Source: Rhodocyclaceae bacterium (GTDB taxonomy: Bacteria > Pseudomonadota > Gammaproteobacteria > Burkholderiales > Rhodocyclaceae). Taken from it: a stretch of 64,000 nt of DNA. Positions 49,896-59,837 of the stretch are shown piece by piece. The notes beneath the pieces are model-generated. The model had not been told where the DNA came from. It made no database searches and saw only the letters and a list, made by a program, of their open reading frames with translations. How positions within the stretch are numbered: position 1 is the first letter of the stretch; the number at the start of each line of letters is the position of its first letter. Position numbers and translations under genes: made by a program. The stretch is taken from the NCBI GenBank assembly GCA_023383815.1, contig JAHDYG010000013.1:41145-105144 (forward strand), in the 5' to 3' direction.

Positions 49896-51400
49896 GGGCA
49901 CATCCCCCGCTTCCGGTTCCATTCGCGCAATGCGTTGCGCGCCTGCTCGATATCCGAGAACGGATGCCGCACCCCGCAAACCTCCTGGTAGGGTTCGTGC
50001 CCCTTGCCGGCGATCACGATCACATCGTCGGCAAGCGCATCGCCCACCGCCTGTTCGATCGCCCGGGCCCGATCGAGGATGCATGTAAGCTCGGTTGTCG
50101 TCCCGCTTCGGATCTGATCGATGATGGCCTGCGGATTCTCGCTGCGCGGATTGTCGCTGGTCAGAATGCAGCGATCCGCGAGCCGCGAGGCAACCTCTCC
50201 CATGATCGGACGTTTGCCTGGATCGCGATCCCCCCCGCAGCCGAACACGCAGGTCAGCACCCCTTCGCGCGTCCGCGCGGTGCCCCGAACCGCCTCGAGC
50301 ACCTTGGCGAGCGCGTCCGGCGTGTGGGCGTAATCCACGACGATCAGCGGCTCTCCGACGCCACCGAGCAACTGCATCCGCCCCTCGGGCGGCGCCAGAT
50401 GTCCAGCGACGCGCAGCGCATCGGAGAACGGTATGCCGCGTGTCAGCAAGGTCGCGATGACGGCCAGCAGGTTCGAGACATTGAACGGCCCGACCAGACG
50501 TGCCTGAACCTCACCGGCCTGGTCACCCCAGCGCACTCCGAAGCGCAGCCCAGCCGCCGACGCATGCAGGTTTTCCGCCACGAGAAGCCGTGCCTGCGGT
50601 ACGGCGTCGCCGTTTCCGGCGGTGCGCGTATAGCCGATCACGGGCAGGCCACGCGCGGCCACACGGCGCGCGAGCGTCAGGCCGAACGCATCATCCAGAT
50701 TGATCACCGCATGTCCGAGCCCTTCGACCTCGAACAACCGCGCCTTTGCGGCACCGTAGCGCTCCATCGATCCGTGGTAGTCGAGATGATCGCGGGTGAG
50801 ATTCGTGAACACCGCGACGTCGAAGGCGATCGCGTTCACCCGCCCCTGTTCGATACCGATCGATGAAACTTCCATTGCGACCGAATCCGCTTCATCAGCG
50901 ACGAACTGCGCCATCTTCCGGTGCAGCTCGAGCGCATCGGGTGTCGTGTTGAGCGCATCCCCCAGTCGCCCCGGGTATCCGCTTCCGAGGGTCCCGATGA
51001 CACCGCACCGCATCCCCAGTTCCTCGAGCGCGGCGGCGGTCCACTGACTCACCGTCGTCTTGCCGTTGGTGCCGGTGACCCCAGCCACCCAGAGTGTCCT
51101 GGACGGTCTGTGGTAGATCTCGTGCGCGATCGCACCCGCAAGCTCCCGCAGACCTTCCACGCCGATGGCCGGCACGGCGATCGGACCGGGATCGAACCCG
51201 TCACCGGAATCCCAGAGCACGGCGACGGCACCGCGCTCGACCGCATCGGCGATGAAGCGCCGACCATCGGTCACGAATCCGGGCCACGCGGCAAACAGGT
51301 CACCCGCTCCGATCCTGCGCGAGTCGGCCGTGATCCCGCCCGCCAGCACGCCAGCCTCCTGCAGGCGTGCGAGAAGTTCGGCTGCGCGAACGCTGCTCAC
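49892..51400 (-). CDS. murE: UDP-MurNAc-L-Ala-D-Glu--meso-diaminopimelate ligase
   Basis: Adds the third residue of the stem peptide. The 502-residue protein has the ATP loop TGTNGKTT at 109-116 and the DNPR motif at 416-419, which marks use of meso-diaminopimelate instead of lysine. MMEVSSIGIEQGR-type and GHEPYQEV segments are present. It overlaps ftsI and murF by four bases each. Confidence 0.97.
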   Translation of the reverse strand: MSSVRAAELLARLQEAGVLAGGITADSRRIGAGDLFAAWPGFVTDGRRFIADAVERGAVAVLWDSGDGFDPGPIAVPAIGVEGLRELAGAIAHEIYHRPSRTLWVAGVTGTNGKTTVSQWTAAALEELGMRCGVIGTLGSGYPGRLGDALNTTPDALELHRKMAQFVADEADSVAMEVSSIGIEQGRVNAIAFDVAVFTNLTRDHLDYHGSMERYGAAKARLFEVEGLGHAVINLDDAFGLTLARRVAARGLPVIGYTRTAGNGDAVPQARLLVAENLHASAAGLRFGVRWGDQAGEVQARLVGPFNVSNLLAVIATLLTRGIPFSDALRVAGHLAPPEGRMQLLGGVGEPLIVVDYAHTPDALAKVLEAVRGTARTREGVLTCVFGCGGDRDPGKRPIMGEVASRLADRCILTSDNPRSENPQAIIDQIRSGTTTELTCILDRARAIEQAVGDALADDVIVIAGKGHEPYQEVCGVRHPFSDIEQARNALREWNRKRGMCP

Positions 51401-53139
51401 ATGTTCCCCTTCTGTTCTTCAACGCGGTTCGCCAGGTGCAGTGGCACCAGCGGTGCATCCGGAGCCACCCCCAGCGAGCGCAGCGATCCTTCCATGATGC
51501 GCGCAAAGACCGGTGCCGAAACCGCGCCTCCGTAATGCTGCCCCGCTGAAGGCTCATCGATCATGACCGCCACGATGAGGCGCGGATCGGACACGGGTGC
51601 AAATCCCACGAAGGAAGACACATACTTGCTGACGTACTTGCCGCCCTCGAGCTTGTGGGCGGTCCCGGTCTTTCCCGCAACGCGATAGCCTTCGATGCGC
51701 GCCTTCGGCGCCGTGCCGTGCGGGCCTGCGGCGTTCTCGAGCATCGCGCGCATCATGCGCGCCGTCTCGACCGAGAACACTCGGCTGCCCGCCGGCGCGG
51801 ATTCGACGCGCGTCAGCGAGAGCGGGAGTAGTTCACCATCGCGCGCGAACACGAGGTACGCCCGCGCCAACTGGGTCAGCGTGCTCGACATGCCGTGCCC
51901 ATAGGCCATCGTGGCCTGCTCGATCGGCCTCCAGCTCTTCGCCGGCCGGAGCCGCCCTGCCGCCTCGCCCGGAAAACCCAGGTCAAGCTGCGTACCGAAT
52001 CCCAGTTCGTCGAACAGGCTCCACATCTCTTCCGGAGCGAAATTCATGGCCATCTTGACCGTACCGACGTTCGAGGATTTCTCGATCACCTGGGAGACGG
52101 TCAGAACCCCGTAACGACGTACATCGGAGATCGTTGCCCTTCCGATCGTCATCCGGCCGGACTCCGTGTCGATCGTCGTATCGGGACGCACCTTGCCGCG
52201 TTCGAGCGCGAGCGCTCCGATGAAGGGCTTGATCGTGGATCCGGGTTCGAACACGTCGGTCAGCACCCGATTCCGGAGCTGCGCCCCACTCAGGCCAGTC
52301 CGGTTGTTGGGGTTGAAGGTCGGTGCATTGACGAGCGCCAGCACCTCGCCGGTACGTGCGTCGAGCACAACGACGCCTCCCGCCTTGGCGCTGTGTTGCT
52401 GCATCGCCTGGCGCAGCGCCGAATACGCGAGGAACTGGATGCGGTTGTCCATCGCCAGCACGATGTCCTTTCCGTCGCGTGGCGGGCGGATCGATTCCAC
52501 GTCCTCGATGATCTGCCCCCTGCGATCGCGAATCACGCGCCGCGACCCGGGCCGCCCCTTGAGCTCTGCATCGAAGGCGAGCTCGATTCCTTCCTGTCCG
52601 CTGTCCTCGACTCCGGTGAACCCCACGACATGCGCCATCACCTCACCACCGGGGTAATAGCGGCGATACTCCTGGTGCTGGTGGATGCCTGGAAGCCCGA
52701 GATCGGCAATCCGGCGGGCGGTCTCCGGGGACAGCTGCCGCCGCAGATAGACGAAGTCGCGCTCGCTGTCGAGGCGGCGGTTCAGGTCGGCAACGTTCAT
52801 CTCCAGCAGCTCGGCAAGCTGGCGGGTCTGCGCAGGCGTCAGCCTCGCATCGCCCGGAATGGCCCAGATCGAGCGCACAGGCGTGCTCACCGCGATGACA
52901 TCTCCGTTCCGGTCGGTAATCCGCCCACGCGTTGCCGGTACCGGGATCACCCGCGAATAGCGCGACTCTCCCTGCGCCTGGAGAAATTCGTGGTTGAAGC
53001 CCTGGAGCCACGCGGCGCGCCCGACGAGCGCAGCCGAGCCGAGCAACAGCGCCAGCAGCACGAAGCGGGCACGCCAGGCCGGCAGCCCCTTCTCGAGAAG
53101 CGGATTGTGGTTGAAGGTGACCGGCCGCTGGCGCCTCAT
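51397..53139 (-). CDS. ftsI: Septal transpeptidase FtsI (PBP3)
   Basis: Class B penicillin-binding protein that crosslinks septal peptidoglycan with FtsW. The 580-residue protein has a short cytoplasmic tail, one transmembrane helix (about residues 24-44), a non-catalytic domain (VPATRGRITDRNGD), and the transpeptidase motifs SxxK at Ser301-Lys304 (EPGSTIKPF), SSN (KSSNVGTVKMA) and KTG (VAGKTGTAHK). Four-base overlaps join it to ftsL and murE. Confidence 0.98.
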   Translation of the reverse strand: MRRQRPVTFNHNPLLEKGLPAWRARFVLLALLLGSAALVGRAAWLQGFNHEFLQAQGESRYSRVIPVPATRGRITDRNGDVIAVSTPVRSIWAIPGDARLTPAQTRQLAELLEMNVADLNRRLDSERDFVYLRRQLSPETARRIADLGLPGIHQHQEYRRYYPGGEVMAHVVGFTGVEDSGQEGIELAFDAELKGRPGSRRVIRDRRGQIIEDVESIRPPRDGKDIVLAMDNRIQFLAYSALRQAMQQHSAKAGGVVVLDARTGEVLALVNAPTFNPNNRTGLSGAQLRNRVLTDVFEPGSTIKPFIGALALERGKVRPDTTIDTESGRMTIGRATISDVRRYGVLTVSQVIEKSSNVGTVKMAMNFAPEEMWSLFDELGFGTQLDLGFPGEAAGRLRPAKSWRPIEQATMAYGHGMSSTLTQLARAYLVFARDGELLPLSLTRVESAPAGSRVFSVETARMMRAMLENAAGPHGTAPKARIEGYRVAGKTGTAHKLEGGKYVSKYVSSFVGFAPVSDPRLIVAVMIDEPSAGQHYGGAVSAPVFARIMEGSLRSLGVAPDAPLVPLHLANRVEEQKGNM

Positions 53140-53402
53140 CGCGACGCCTCGACGACGATCATCCTGCCGGGCCCGGGTTCGCCCATTCCCAGCCGTGTTC
53201 TGGCCAGCGACTCGACCCGGCTGAGCGCAGCCCAGGTACTCTGCTCAAGTTGAAGCTGCCCCCATTCGACCTCGAGTTCGTGCGTGCGCGACTGTTCACG
53301 CTCGAACTCGGCGTACACCTTGCGGGACTGATGCTGCGAGGCGACCACTCCCAGGGCGCTGGCCACCACGAGCGACAACAGCAGGGCATCGATCCTGATC
53401 AC
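53136..53402 (-). CDS. ftsL: Cell division protein FtsL
   Basis: Small bitopic divisome protein that activates FtsWI with FtsQ and FtsB. From the GTG at 53402 it has 88 residues: a transmembrane helix (about 5-22, [20 protein letters not shown]), then a periplasmic coiled coil with Glu/Gln heptads and a Leu-rich end. The GTG overlaps the rsmH stop as GTGA, the same pattern as at ftsW/murG. An ATG eight codons upstream (53426) is the alternative. Confidence 0.88.
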   Translation of the reverse strand: MIRIDALLLSLVVASALGVVASQHQSRKVYAEFEREQSRTHELEVEWGQLQLEQSTWAALSRVESLARTRLGMGEPGPGRMIVVEASR

Positions 53403-54334
53403 GGTTGCGCTCCAACGCGCTCGCACACGCGCATCACGGCGCTGCGGGCTCTGGGGTTGGTCCGAACCTCGTCCTCAGAAGGACGCACGGCGCGCCCCAC
53501 AAGACGCATCGTCGGCTGCGGAAGTTCATTCGCGCGCAGCGGCAGGCGGGCAGGCACCTGCGCCGGTCGCGCCGCATCCCGCATGAACCGTTTGACGATG
53601 CGGTCTTCGAGCGAGTGAAAACTGATCACCACCAGTCGCCCCCCCGGTCCGAGACGCTGCGCCGCCGCTGCCAGCCCTAGCGACAGCTCCTCAAGTTCTT
53701 GATTGATGAAAATCCGAAGAGCCTGGAAACTTCGCGTCGCCGGGTGCTGCCCCGGCTCGCGTGTCCGGACCGCTTTCTCCACGATCTGGGCAAGCTGTCC
53801 AGTGGTTGCAACAAGCCCCCCTGTCCGAGCAGCTGCAATCGCCTTTGCAATCGCATGAGCAAACCGTTCTTCTCCATAGTCCTTCAGCACCTCCCTGATC
53901 TGATCGACCGACGCCTCGGCCAGCCACTGCGCCACCGTTGGTCCTCGCGTCGTGTCCATGCGCATGTCGAGCGGCGCATCGAAACGAAAGCTCATGCCAC
54001 GCGTGGCGTCATCGAGCTGCGGTGACGACACGCCAAGATCCAGCAAGACGCCATCGAGCCGTTCCACACCCAGTCGCTCGAGCGCGTCGCCCATCGCGCC
54101 GAACCGCTCATGCACGAGCGTGAGACGGGCATCCTGAATGAAATCCCCGGCAGCAACGGCCTGGGGATCACGATCGAATGCGACGACCCGCCCAGCCGGT
54201 CCGAGCTGCGCAAGGATGGCTCGGCAATGTCCGCCGCGCCCGAACGTGCCATCGACATAGACCCCATCGGGGCGCACGGCCAGCGCGTCCACTGCCTCAC
54301 CGAGCAGGACGCTGAGATGTCCGCCGGCACTCAT
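53399..54334 (-). CDS. rsmH: 16S rRNA C1402 N4-methyltransferase RsmH (MraW)
   Basis: Methylates N4 of C1402 in the ribosomal P site; RsmI, encoded at 57132, adds the 2'-O methyl to the same base. The 311-residue protein has [13 protein letters not shown], the SAM loop [35 protein letters not shown] and [16 protein letters not shown]. The ATG overlaps the mraZ stop by four bases. Confidence 0.97.
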   Translation of the reverse strand: MSAGGHLSVLLGEAVDALAVRPDGVYVDGTFGRGGHCRAILAQLGPAGRVVAFDRDPQAVAAGDFIQDARLTLVHERFGAMGDALERLGVERLDGVLLDLGVSSPQLDDATRGMSFRFDAPLDMRMDTTRGPTVAQWLAEASVDQIREVLKDYGEERFAHAIAKAIAAARTGGLVATTGQLAQIVEKAVRTREPGQHPATRSFQALRIFINQELEELSLGLAAAAQRLGPGGRLVVISFHSLEDRIVKRFMRDAARPAQVPARLPLRANELPQPTMRLVGRAVRPSEDEVRTNPRARSAVMRVCERVGAQP

Positions 54335-54774
54335 AACGACAGGCTCTCGAACCCGGCAGGCAGGGCGTCGCCATCGAGCGCCAGCATTGCAGCCTGTTGC
54401 TGCTGCCAACCCGCATCCGACCACAGTTCGAAATGCGAACCCACGCCTACCAGCCAGAGCTGTTTTTCCAGACCCGCCCACTGACGCAAGGAGGGAGCGA
54501 CCAGGACCCGTCCTGCCGCATCGAGTTCCTCGGTCTGCGCATGGCCGACAAGCAGCCGCTTGAGTGTTGCACTGCGCGCATCCAGCCCCGGCATCGCCGA
54601 GATCTGCTTGCTGATCGGATCCCATACCGAGTGCGGATAGACGAGAAGACAACGGTGGGGATGCGCCGTGATGACGAGAGGCGCCCCATCGGGCACGAGC
54701 GCATCCCGATGCTTCGCGGGAACCGCAATGCGGCCCTTGGCATCGAGACTCAGCGCGACCGTACCCTGGAACAT
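54331..54774 (-). CDS. mraZ: Transcriptional regulator MraZ
   Basis: First gene of the dcw cluster and, in E. coli, a repressor of it. The 147-residue protein has two AbrB-like half-domains, marked by [16 protein letters not shown] and [17 protein letters not shown]. Members form rings that bind repeated TGGG boxes; three such boxes with exact 10-bp spacing lie just upstream (54825-54850), so autorepression is likely here. The ATG is preceded by a purine-rich GGGGGG stretch. Confidence 0.97.
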   Translation of the reverse strand: MFQGTVALSLDAKGRIAVPAKHRDALVPDGAPLVITAHPHRCLLVYPHSVWDPISKQISAMPGLDARSATLKRLLVGHAQTEELDAAGRVLVAPSLRQWAGLEKQLWLVGVGSHFELWSDAGWQQQQAAMLALDGDALPAGFESLSL

Positions 54775-54824
54775 TCACCCCCCTGCATTCCCGCGGGTCA
54801 AACGTCACTCAAATGACACTTTTC

Positions 54825-54850
54825 CCCACTTCAACCCACTTTCACCCACT
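54825..54850 (-). promoter_or_regulatory. MraZ operator: three 10-bp-spaced GTGGG boxes
   Basis: On the minus strand AGTGGG occurs at 54850-54845, 54840-54835 and 54830-54825, exactly one helical turn (10 bp) apart, with a degenerate fourth (AGTGTC) at 54820-54815. This is the arrangement known for MraZ-binding repeats. The first box overlaps the -10 element and the others lie over the predicted transcription start, which fits repression by blocking RNA polymerase. Confidence 0.85.
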
Positions 54851-54876
54851 CTAGTGCAAAGAAACCCCATGGTCAA
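54848..54876 (-). promoter_or_regulatory. Promoter of the dcw cluster (PmraZ)
   Basis: TTGACC (54876-54871), a 17-base spacer and TAGAGT (54853-54848) on the minus strand form a good sigma-70-type promoter about 74 bases before the mraZ ATG. It overlaps the MraZ boxes. Since no gap exists until after ftsA, this may drive all 14 genes. Confidence 0.7.
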
Positions 54877-55004
54877 GCCGAGCGGATCGGCTTTTCCGTT
54901 GCTGCACAATGACTTATCGGAGAATGCAGAAATGCCTGGAAACGCTTGAAAATCAACGTGGATAGGCGCAATTCGTCAGATCCAGCTTGAACTTTGGGAG
55001 CGGC

Positions 55005-55122
55005 GCCCACTCTGGGCCAAGTCCGCACATCCGCCCAGAGATGGTGGGCACGGCTGCATCGAGTGCCCGGGCGCAGGGCACGCGCCAGCACCACCCGGCA
55101 GCCGTGCTGCCCGGGTGGTGCT
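55005..55122 (-). other. Group of three stem-loops between rnpB and the dcw promoter
   Basis: Three inverted repeats follow one another. 55005-55049: 13-base arms (GCCCACTCTGGGC) with a 4-base bulge and a 15-base loop. 55063-55081: GTGCCC/GGGCAC with a 7-base loop. 55087-55122: AGCACCACCC/GGGTGGTGCT enclosing GGCAG/CTGCC, the strongest, which starts about 25 bases after the end of rnpB and may end that transcript. None has a T-tract. The remaining 54877-55004 shows no ORF or motif I recognise. The stems may be terminators, rnpB 3' processing signals or part of a separate small RNA. Confidence 0.5.
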
Positions 55123-55147
55123 GGGACACCGAATGAAGAAAGCCGGA

Positions 55148-55528
55148 GTGGAAGTTCGCCTGTAAGCCGGGTTCTGTCGAGCGATCCAGCCGAAACCGGA
55201 CCGCCGGGCAGTCATTCCTCTGGGCGACGCGTTACCGCGGCGCTCTAGCAGCCTACCCGGGAGCGACGCGAGCCACGCCATTGCTCCCCTATTTGGCCTT
55301 GCCCCGGATGGGGTTTGCCGTGCCAGTCCCGTTACCGGTCCTGCGGTGGGCTCTTACCCCACCGTTTCACCCTTGCCTGATCCTCTTTCGAGGCCATCGG
55401 CGGTCTGCTCTCTGTTGCACTTTCCGTCGCCTCACGACGCCCGGCCGTTAGCCGGCATCCTGCTCTGCGGGGCCCGGACTTTCCTCCACGCATGAAACCA
55501 TGCGCAGCGACTGCCTGGCGAACTTCCG
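55148..55528 (-). ncRNA. rnpB: RNase P RNA (bacterial type A)
   Basis: Catalytic RNA that removes the 5' leader of pre-tRNAs. Hallmarks on the minus strand are CCAGGCAGTCGCTGC near the 5' end, GAGGAAAGTCCGGGC (CR I), GGGTGAAACGGTGGGGTAAGA (about 190 bases in; CR II/III region), and AGAGGAATGACTGCC then ACAGAACCCGGCTTA at the 3' end. P1 is perfect: GAAGTTCGCC (55526-55517) pairs with GGCGAACTTC (55160-55151). End positions are estimates from P1 and the promoter. Confidence 0.95.
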
Positions 55529-55534
55529 GCGCAG

Positions 55535-55540
55535 ATTATA
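55535..55540 (-). promoter_or_regulatory. -10 element of the rnpB promoter
   Basis: A perfect TATAAT on the minus strand lies seven bases before the predicted 5' end of rnpB. No good -35 was found; that region falls within the end of the lipoprotein gene at 55550-55984. Confidence 0.55.
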
Positions 55541-55549
55541 CGCTCGCAC

Positions 55550-55984
55550 TCAACCTGCTTCGGAAACGAATACCGGCTTGCCGTCGCGTAGCACGAAGCG
55601 CCCCACCCGCGGTCCTGGCGCTTCGTTGGACGGGTGGTTCCAGTCCTGGACCTGACAGATCTCTGTGCTGGCGAGGTACCAGCGCTCGCCCTGGCGCAGC
55701 GCCCACAGACGATCCCCTGCCTCGAACACCTCCATTTCGGTCAGCGTCGTCGCTCCGGGGTGAATATGGACCTTGCGCTGGCAATGCGGCAGGCGTGACA
55801 CCACAACCGACTGATTCACCGTCGAGGTCCAGAAATACGGCTGCTCGCGCACCAGCACCAGCGCATGCTGGCTGGTATCGATGGTATAGGCGGTCGCGCT
55901 GTTCTCGCAGGCTGCCAGAACGGTCAGCAGCAACGCACCGGCCAGCAGGTTCGTTCGTCCATCCTTCCATCCGCCCCAGCCCAT
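55550..55984 (-). CDS. Unknown small lipoprotein downstream of pyrC
   Basis: A 144-residue protein with a lipoprotein signal peptide (lipobox LAAC; Cys near residue 26) preceded by a basic stretch (WKDGRTN). The mature part has two more cysteines (LPHCQRK and TEICQVQDW) that could form a disulfide, and ends with [21 protein letters not shown] lies six bases before the ATG at 55984, which is one base after the pyrC stop. I do not recognise the family; no function is proposed. Its 3' end probably contains the rnpB -35 region. Confidence 0.75.
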   Translation of the reverse strand: MGWGGWKDGRTNLLAGALLLTVLAACENSATAYTIDTSQHALVLVREQPYFWTSTVNQSVVVSRLPHCQRKVHIHPGATTLTEMEVFEAGDRLWALRQGERWYLASTEICQVQDWNHPSNEAPGPRVGRFVLRDGKPVFVSEAG

Positions 55985-55985
55985 G

Positions 55986-57029
55986 TCATTCCTCCTGCCG
56001 GATGCACCATTCCACCGACTCGCCCGCGCGCAGCGGAACGAGCGGATCATCATCCAGATAATCGTAGCCGGTCGGAACCGGCCATGTGCGTCTTTCCAGC
56101 GTCAGGCGCGAGCGGTTCGGCGGCAGGCCGTAGAACGCGGGCCCGTTGCGGCTCGCAAAGGCCTCCAGCCGATCCAGCGCCCCAGCCTGGTCAAACACTT
56201 CGGCGTAAAGCTCGATCCCGGCATGGGCGGTGTAGCACCCGGCACAGCCACAGGCGCTTTCCTTTGTGCTGCGGGCGTGGGGAGCGGAGTCGGTGCCAAG
56301 AAAGAACTTCGGATCACCCGAGGTGGCCGCCCCGAGCAAGGCCTGCCGATGCCGCTCGCGCTTCAGGACGGGCAGGCAGTAATGATGGGGGCGCACACCG
56401 CCCGCGAAGATCGCATTGCGGTTGAGCAACAGATGGTGTGCGGTCACCGTCGCCGCAACGTTCGCCGAAGCGGAACGGACGAACTCGACCGCGGCCGCAG
56501 TCGTGATGTGCTCGAAGACGATCCTCAGCCCCGGAAAACGGAGGGTCAGGGGCCCCAGGATCTCTTCGATGAAGGCATCCTCACGGTCGAACACGTCGAC
56601 CTCGGGCCGGGTCACTTCACCGTGGACGCACAGCACCAGTCCGACCTCCTCCATCCGCTCGAGCACCGGATAGATCTTCTCGATCGCGGTGACGCCGGCA
56701 TCCGAGTTCGTCGTCGCACCGGCCGGATAGAGCTTGGCGGCGACGATCACACCGCTTTCCCGCGCCTCCCGGACGCGCGAAGGCGGCATGCTGTCAGTCA
56801 GGTACAGGCTCATCAAGGGCTGAAAATCCATTCCGGCAGGCACGGCCGCGAGGATTCGCTCGCGATAGGCCAACGCCTGGGCGACGGTCGTCACGGGCGG
56901 GCGCAGGTTGGGCATGATCAGCGCGCGCCCGAAGCGCTGCGCCGTATGCGGGACGACCGTACGCAATGCGGCGCCGTCCCGCACATGTAGGTGCCAGTCG
57001 TCGGGACGGGTCAGGGTCAACGATTGCAT
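55986..57029 (-). CDS. pyrC: Dihydroorotase (class II, PyrC)
   Basis: Zinc enzyme that closes the dihydroorotate ring in pyrimidine synthesis. The 347-residue protein has the metal-binding HLHVRDG with His13 and His15, the Lys99 that is carboxylated ([15 protein letters not shown]), [15 protein letters not shown] and [11 protein letters not shown]. The ATG at 57029 is the family start. An active PyrC of this type does not need the aspartate transcarbamoylase complex. Confidence 0.97.
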   Translation of the reverse strand: MQSLTLTRPDDWHLHVRDGAALRTVVPHTAQRFGRALIMPNLRPPVTTVAQALAYRERILAAVPAGMDFQPLMSLYLTDSMPPSRVREARESGVIVAAKLYPAGATTNSDAGVTAIEKIYPVLERMEEVGLVLCVHGEVTRPEVDVFDREDAFIEEILGPLTLRFPGLRIVFEHITTAAAVEFVRSASANVAATVTAHHLLLNRNAIFAGGVRPHHYCLPVLKRERHRQALLGAATSGDPKFFLGTDSAPHARSTKESACGCAGCYTAHAGIELYAEVFDQAGALDRLEAFASRNGPAFYGLPPNRSRLTLERRTWPVPTGYDYLDDDPLVPLRAGESVEWCIRQEE

Positions 57030-57056
57030 GAGCGTTCCGGTGGTCAGGATGATCGG

Positions 57057-57062
57057 ATTATA
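57057..57062 (-). promoter_or_regulatory. -10 element upstream of pyrC
   Basis: TATAAT on the minus strand lies 28 bases before the pyrC ATG, in the 102-base gap after rsmI. TGGCCG 18 bases upstream is at best a weak -35. Two direct copies of CGGGGCGGCC (57076-57085 and 57087-57096) lie in the same gap. Confidence 0.45.
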
Positions 57063-57131
57063 GGCTGCCACCCGACGGGGCGGCCACGGGGCGGCCCGAA
57101 GTGGCTCAGCCGCGGCCCATCCAGCGCCGGA

Positions 57132-57989
57132 TCACTGCTTGCGTGCCAGCGCAGCCGCATACAGTGCATTGCGCGGCGCACCGGTGATCTCGGCGGCCAG
57201 TCGTGCCGCGCTCTTGACCGGAAGCTCCGCCAGCAGTAGATCGAGTACCCGCAGCGTTTCCGGATCCAGCCCCTCACGGGGCGGGGCCGCCGCGAGGATC
57301 AGCACGAACTCGCCGCGCGAGCGGTCCGGATCTGCTGCGAGCCACGGCAGCGCCTCACCGAGCGGCATGCGAACGATCTGCTCGAAGCGCTTGGTCAGTT
57401 CCCGCGCGATGACGATCTCGCGCTCCGGCTCCAGCATTGCGATCAGATCGGCCAGGCTGGCGGCGATCCGGTGCGGCGCTTCATAGACGACCCACGGAAC
57501 CGTGAGCGGCCTGAGCGCAGCGATGGCCTCGCGCCGTGCACCGCTCCTGGCGGGAAGAAAGCCGGCGAAATGAAATCCCGCCTGAGCAAACCCTGCGACC
57601 GAAAGCGCCGCAACCGCAGCGCAGGGCCCCGGAAGCGGCACGACGGAAAAGCCCGCATCGCGCACCCGCGCCACCGCACGCGCACCTGGATCACAGATCC
57701 CTGGAGTTCCGGCATCCGAGATCAGGGCCACCGAGCCTCCGGTTTCGAGCATGCGCAGGATCTGTGATGCCGCCTCCTGCTCGTTATGCTCATGCAGGGC
57801 CACGAGTCGGGTCCGGATCCCGAAGGCATCGAGGAGATGGCGGCTGTGGCGCGTATCCTCGGCCGCCACGAAATCCACCGAGCGCAGCACTTCGAGGGCC
57901 CGCGCCGTGATGTCGCCCAGATTCCCAAGCGGAGTCGCAACGACATACAATGACGATGTATTTTCTGATGACCGGAGCGAGGCGGACAT
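57132..57989 (-). CDS. rsmI: 16S rRNA C1402 2'-O-methyltransferase RsmI
   Basis: SAM enzyme that adds the 2'-O methyl to C1402, the same base modified by RsmH. The 285-residue protein shows LYVVATPLGNLGDITARALEVL, AAEDTRHSRHLLDAFGI, ISDAGTPGICDPGARAV and VVYEAPHRIAASLADL. The ATG at 57989 overlaps the divergent yraN ATG: both start codons share the four bases CATG. No Shine-Dalgarno is visible before it, but no better start exists. Confidence 0.93.
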   Translation of the reverse strand: MSASLRSSENTSSLYVVATPLGNLGDITARALEVLRSVDFVAAEDTRHSRHLLDAFGIRTRLVALHEHNEQEAASQILRMLETGGSVALISDAGTPGICDPGARAVARVRDAGFSVVPLPGPCAAVAALSVAGFAQAGFHFAGFLPARSGARREAIAALRPLTVPWVVYEAPHRIAASLADLIAMLEPEREIVIARELTKRFEQIVRMPLGEALPWLAADPDRSRGEFVLILAAAPPREGLDPETLRVLDLLLAELPVKSAARLAAEITGAPRNALYAAALARKQ

Positions 57990-58401
57990 GGCGATCGAAG
58001 AGGCGGATGGACGAGCACGGATTGTCGACGCCGGACGCGGCACTGCGCAAGCCCGTGGCGCCGAAGCCGAAGCCCTGGCCTGCCAGTATCTCGCATGCAA
58101 TGGAGTCCGGATCCTCGAACGCAACCTTCGCTGCCGGGGCGGAGAGATCGACGTCATTGGAATCGACCGCGACACGCTGGTGTTCGTCGAAGTACGACTG
58201 CGAACCGGCGTGCGCTTTGGAGGACCAGCCGAGAGCATCACCGCGCACAAGCGCAGGCGGATCACCCACGCCGCACGCTGGTGGCTGGCGCATGAAGGGC
58301 GCAGGCACGCGTGCCGTCCCTGTCGATTCGACGCGATCCTGCTCTCGTCGCTCGACATCCGGACCATCGAATGGCTGCGCGCAGCGTTCGTCGATCCTTG
58401 A
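57988..58401 (+). CDS. yraN: UPF0102 protein YraN
   Basis: A 137-residue protein with the UPF0102 core GAEAEALACQYLACNGVRIL ... RCRGGEIDVIGIDRDTLVFVEVRLR, a nuclease-like (restriction endonuclease fold) pattern with Asp in GEID and Glu-x-Arg instead of Glu-x-Lys. Function is not established. The start MAIEEADGRARIV at 57988 is read divergently from rsmI. In E. coli the order is rsmI-lpoA-yraN-diaA-dolP; here lpoA is missing. Confidence 0.9.
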   Translation: MAIEEADGRARIVDAGRGTAQARGAEAEALACQYLACNGVRILERNLRCRGGEIDVIGIDRDTLVFVEVRLRTGVRFGGPAESITAHKRRRITHAARWWLAHEGRRHACRPCRFDAILLSSLDIRTIEWLRAAFVDP

Positions 58402-58514
58402 CCCGCCCTGGAGCACAACGGCAACCGGGCCGCAAGATCGTAAGGGCTTGTAATCGACCAAGCGCTCGCGAACCGCGCAAGGCATACTCGCCACGAATCG
58501 AGCTCGGACCGGCA

Positions 58515-59800
<1,286 letters not shown>

Positions 59801-59819
59801 GGCATCCGGGGCGGATTGG

Positions 59820-59837
59820 TCGGGTGGCGCGACCCGA
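59820..59837. terminator. Hairpin between convergent dolP and mpl
   Basis: TCGGGT and ACCCGA form a 6-bp stem (7 with a G-T pair) with a 6-base loop, exactly in the 37-base gap. There is no T-tract on either side. It may serve both strands. Confidence 0.35.

Noticed and set aside
57076..57096. Two direct copies of CGGGGCGGCC
   Set aside because: A short tandem repeat in a GC-rich gap; only two copies and no further context.
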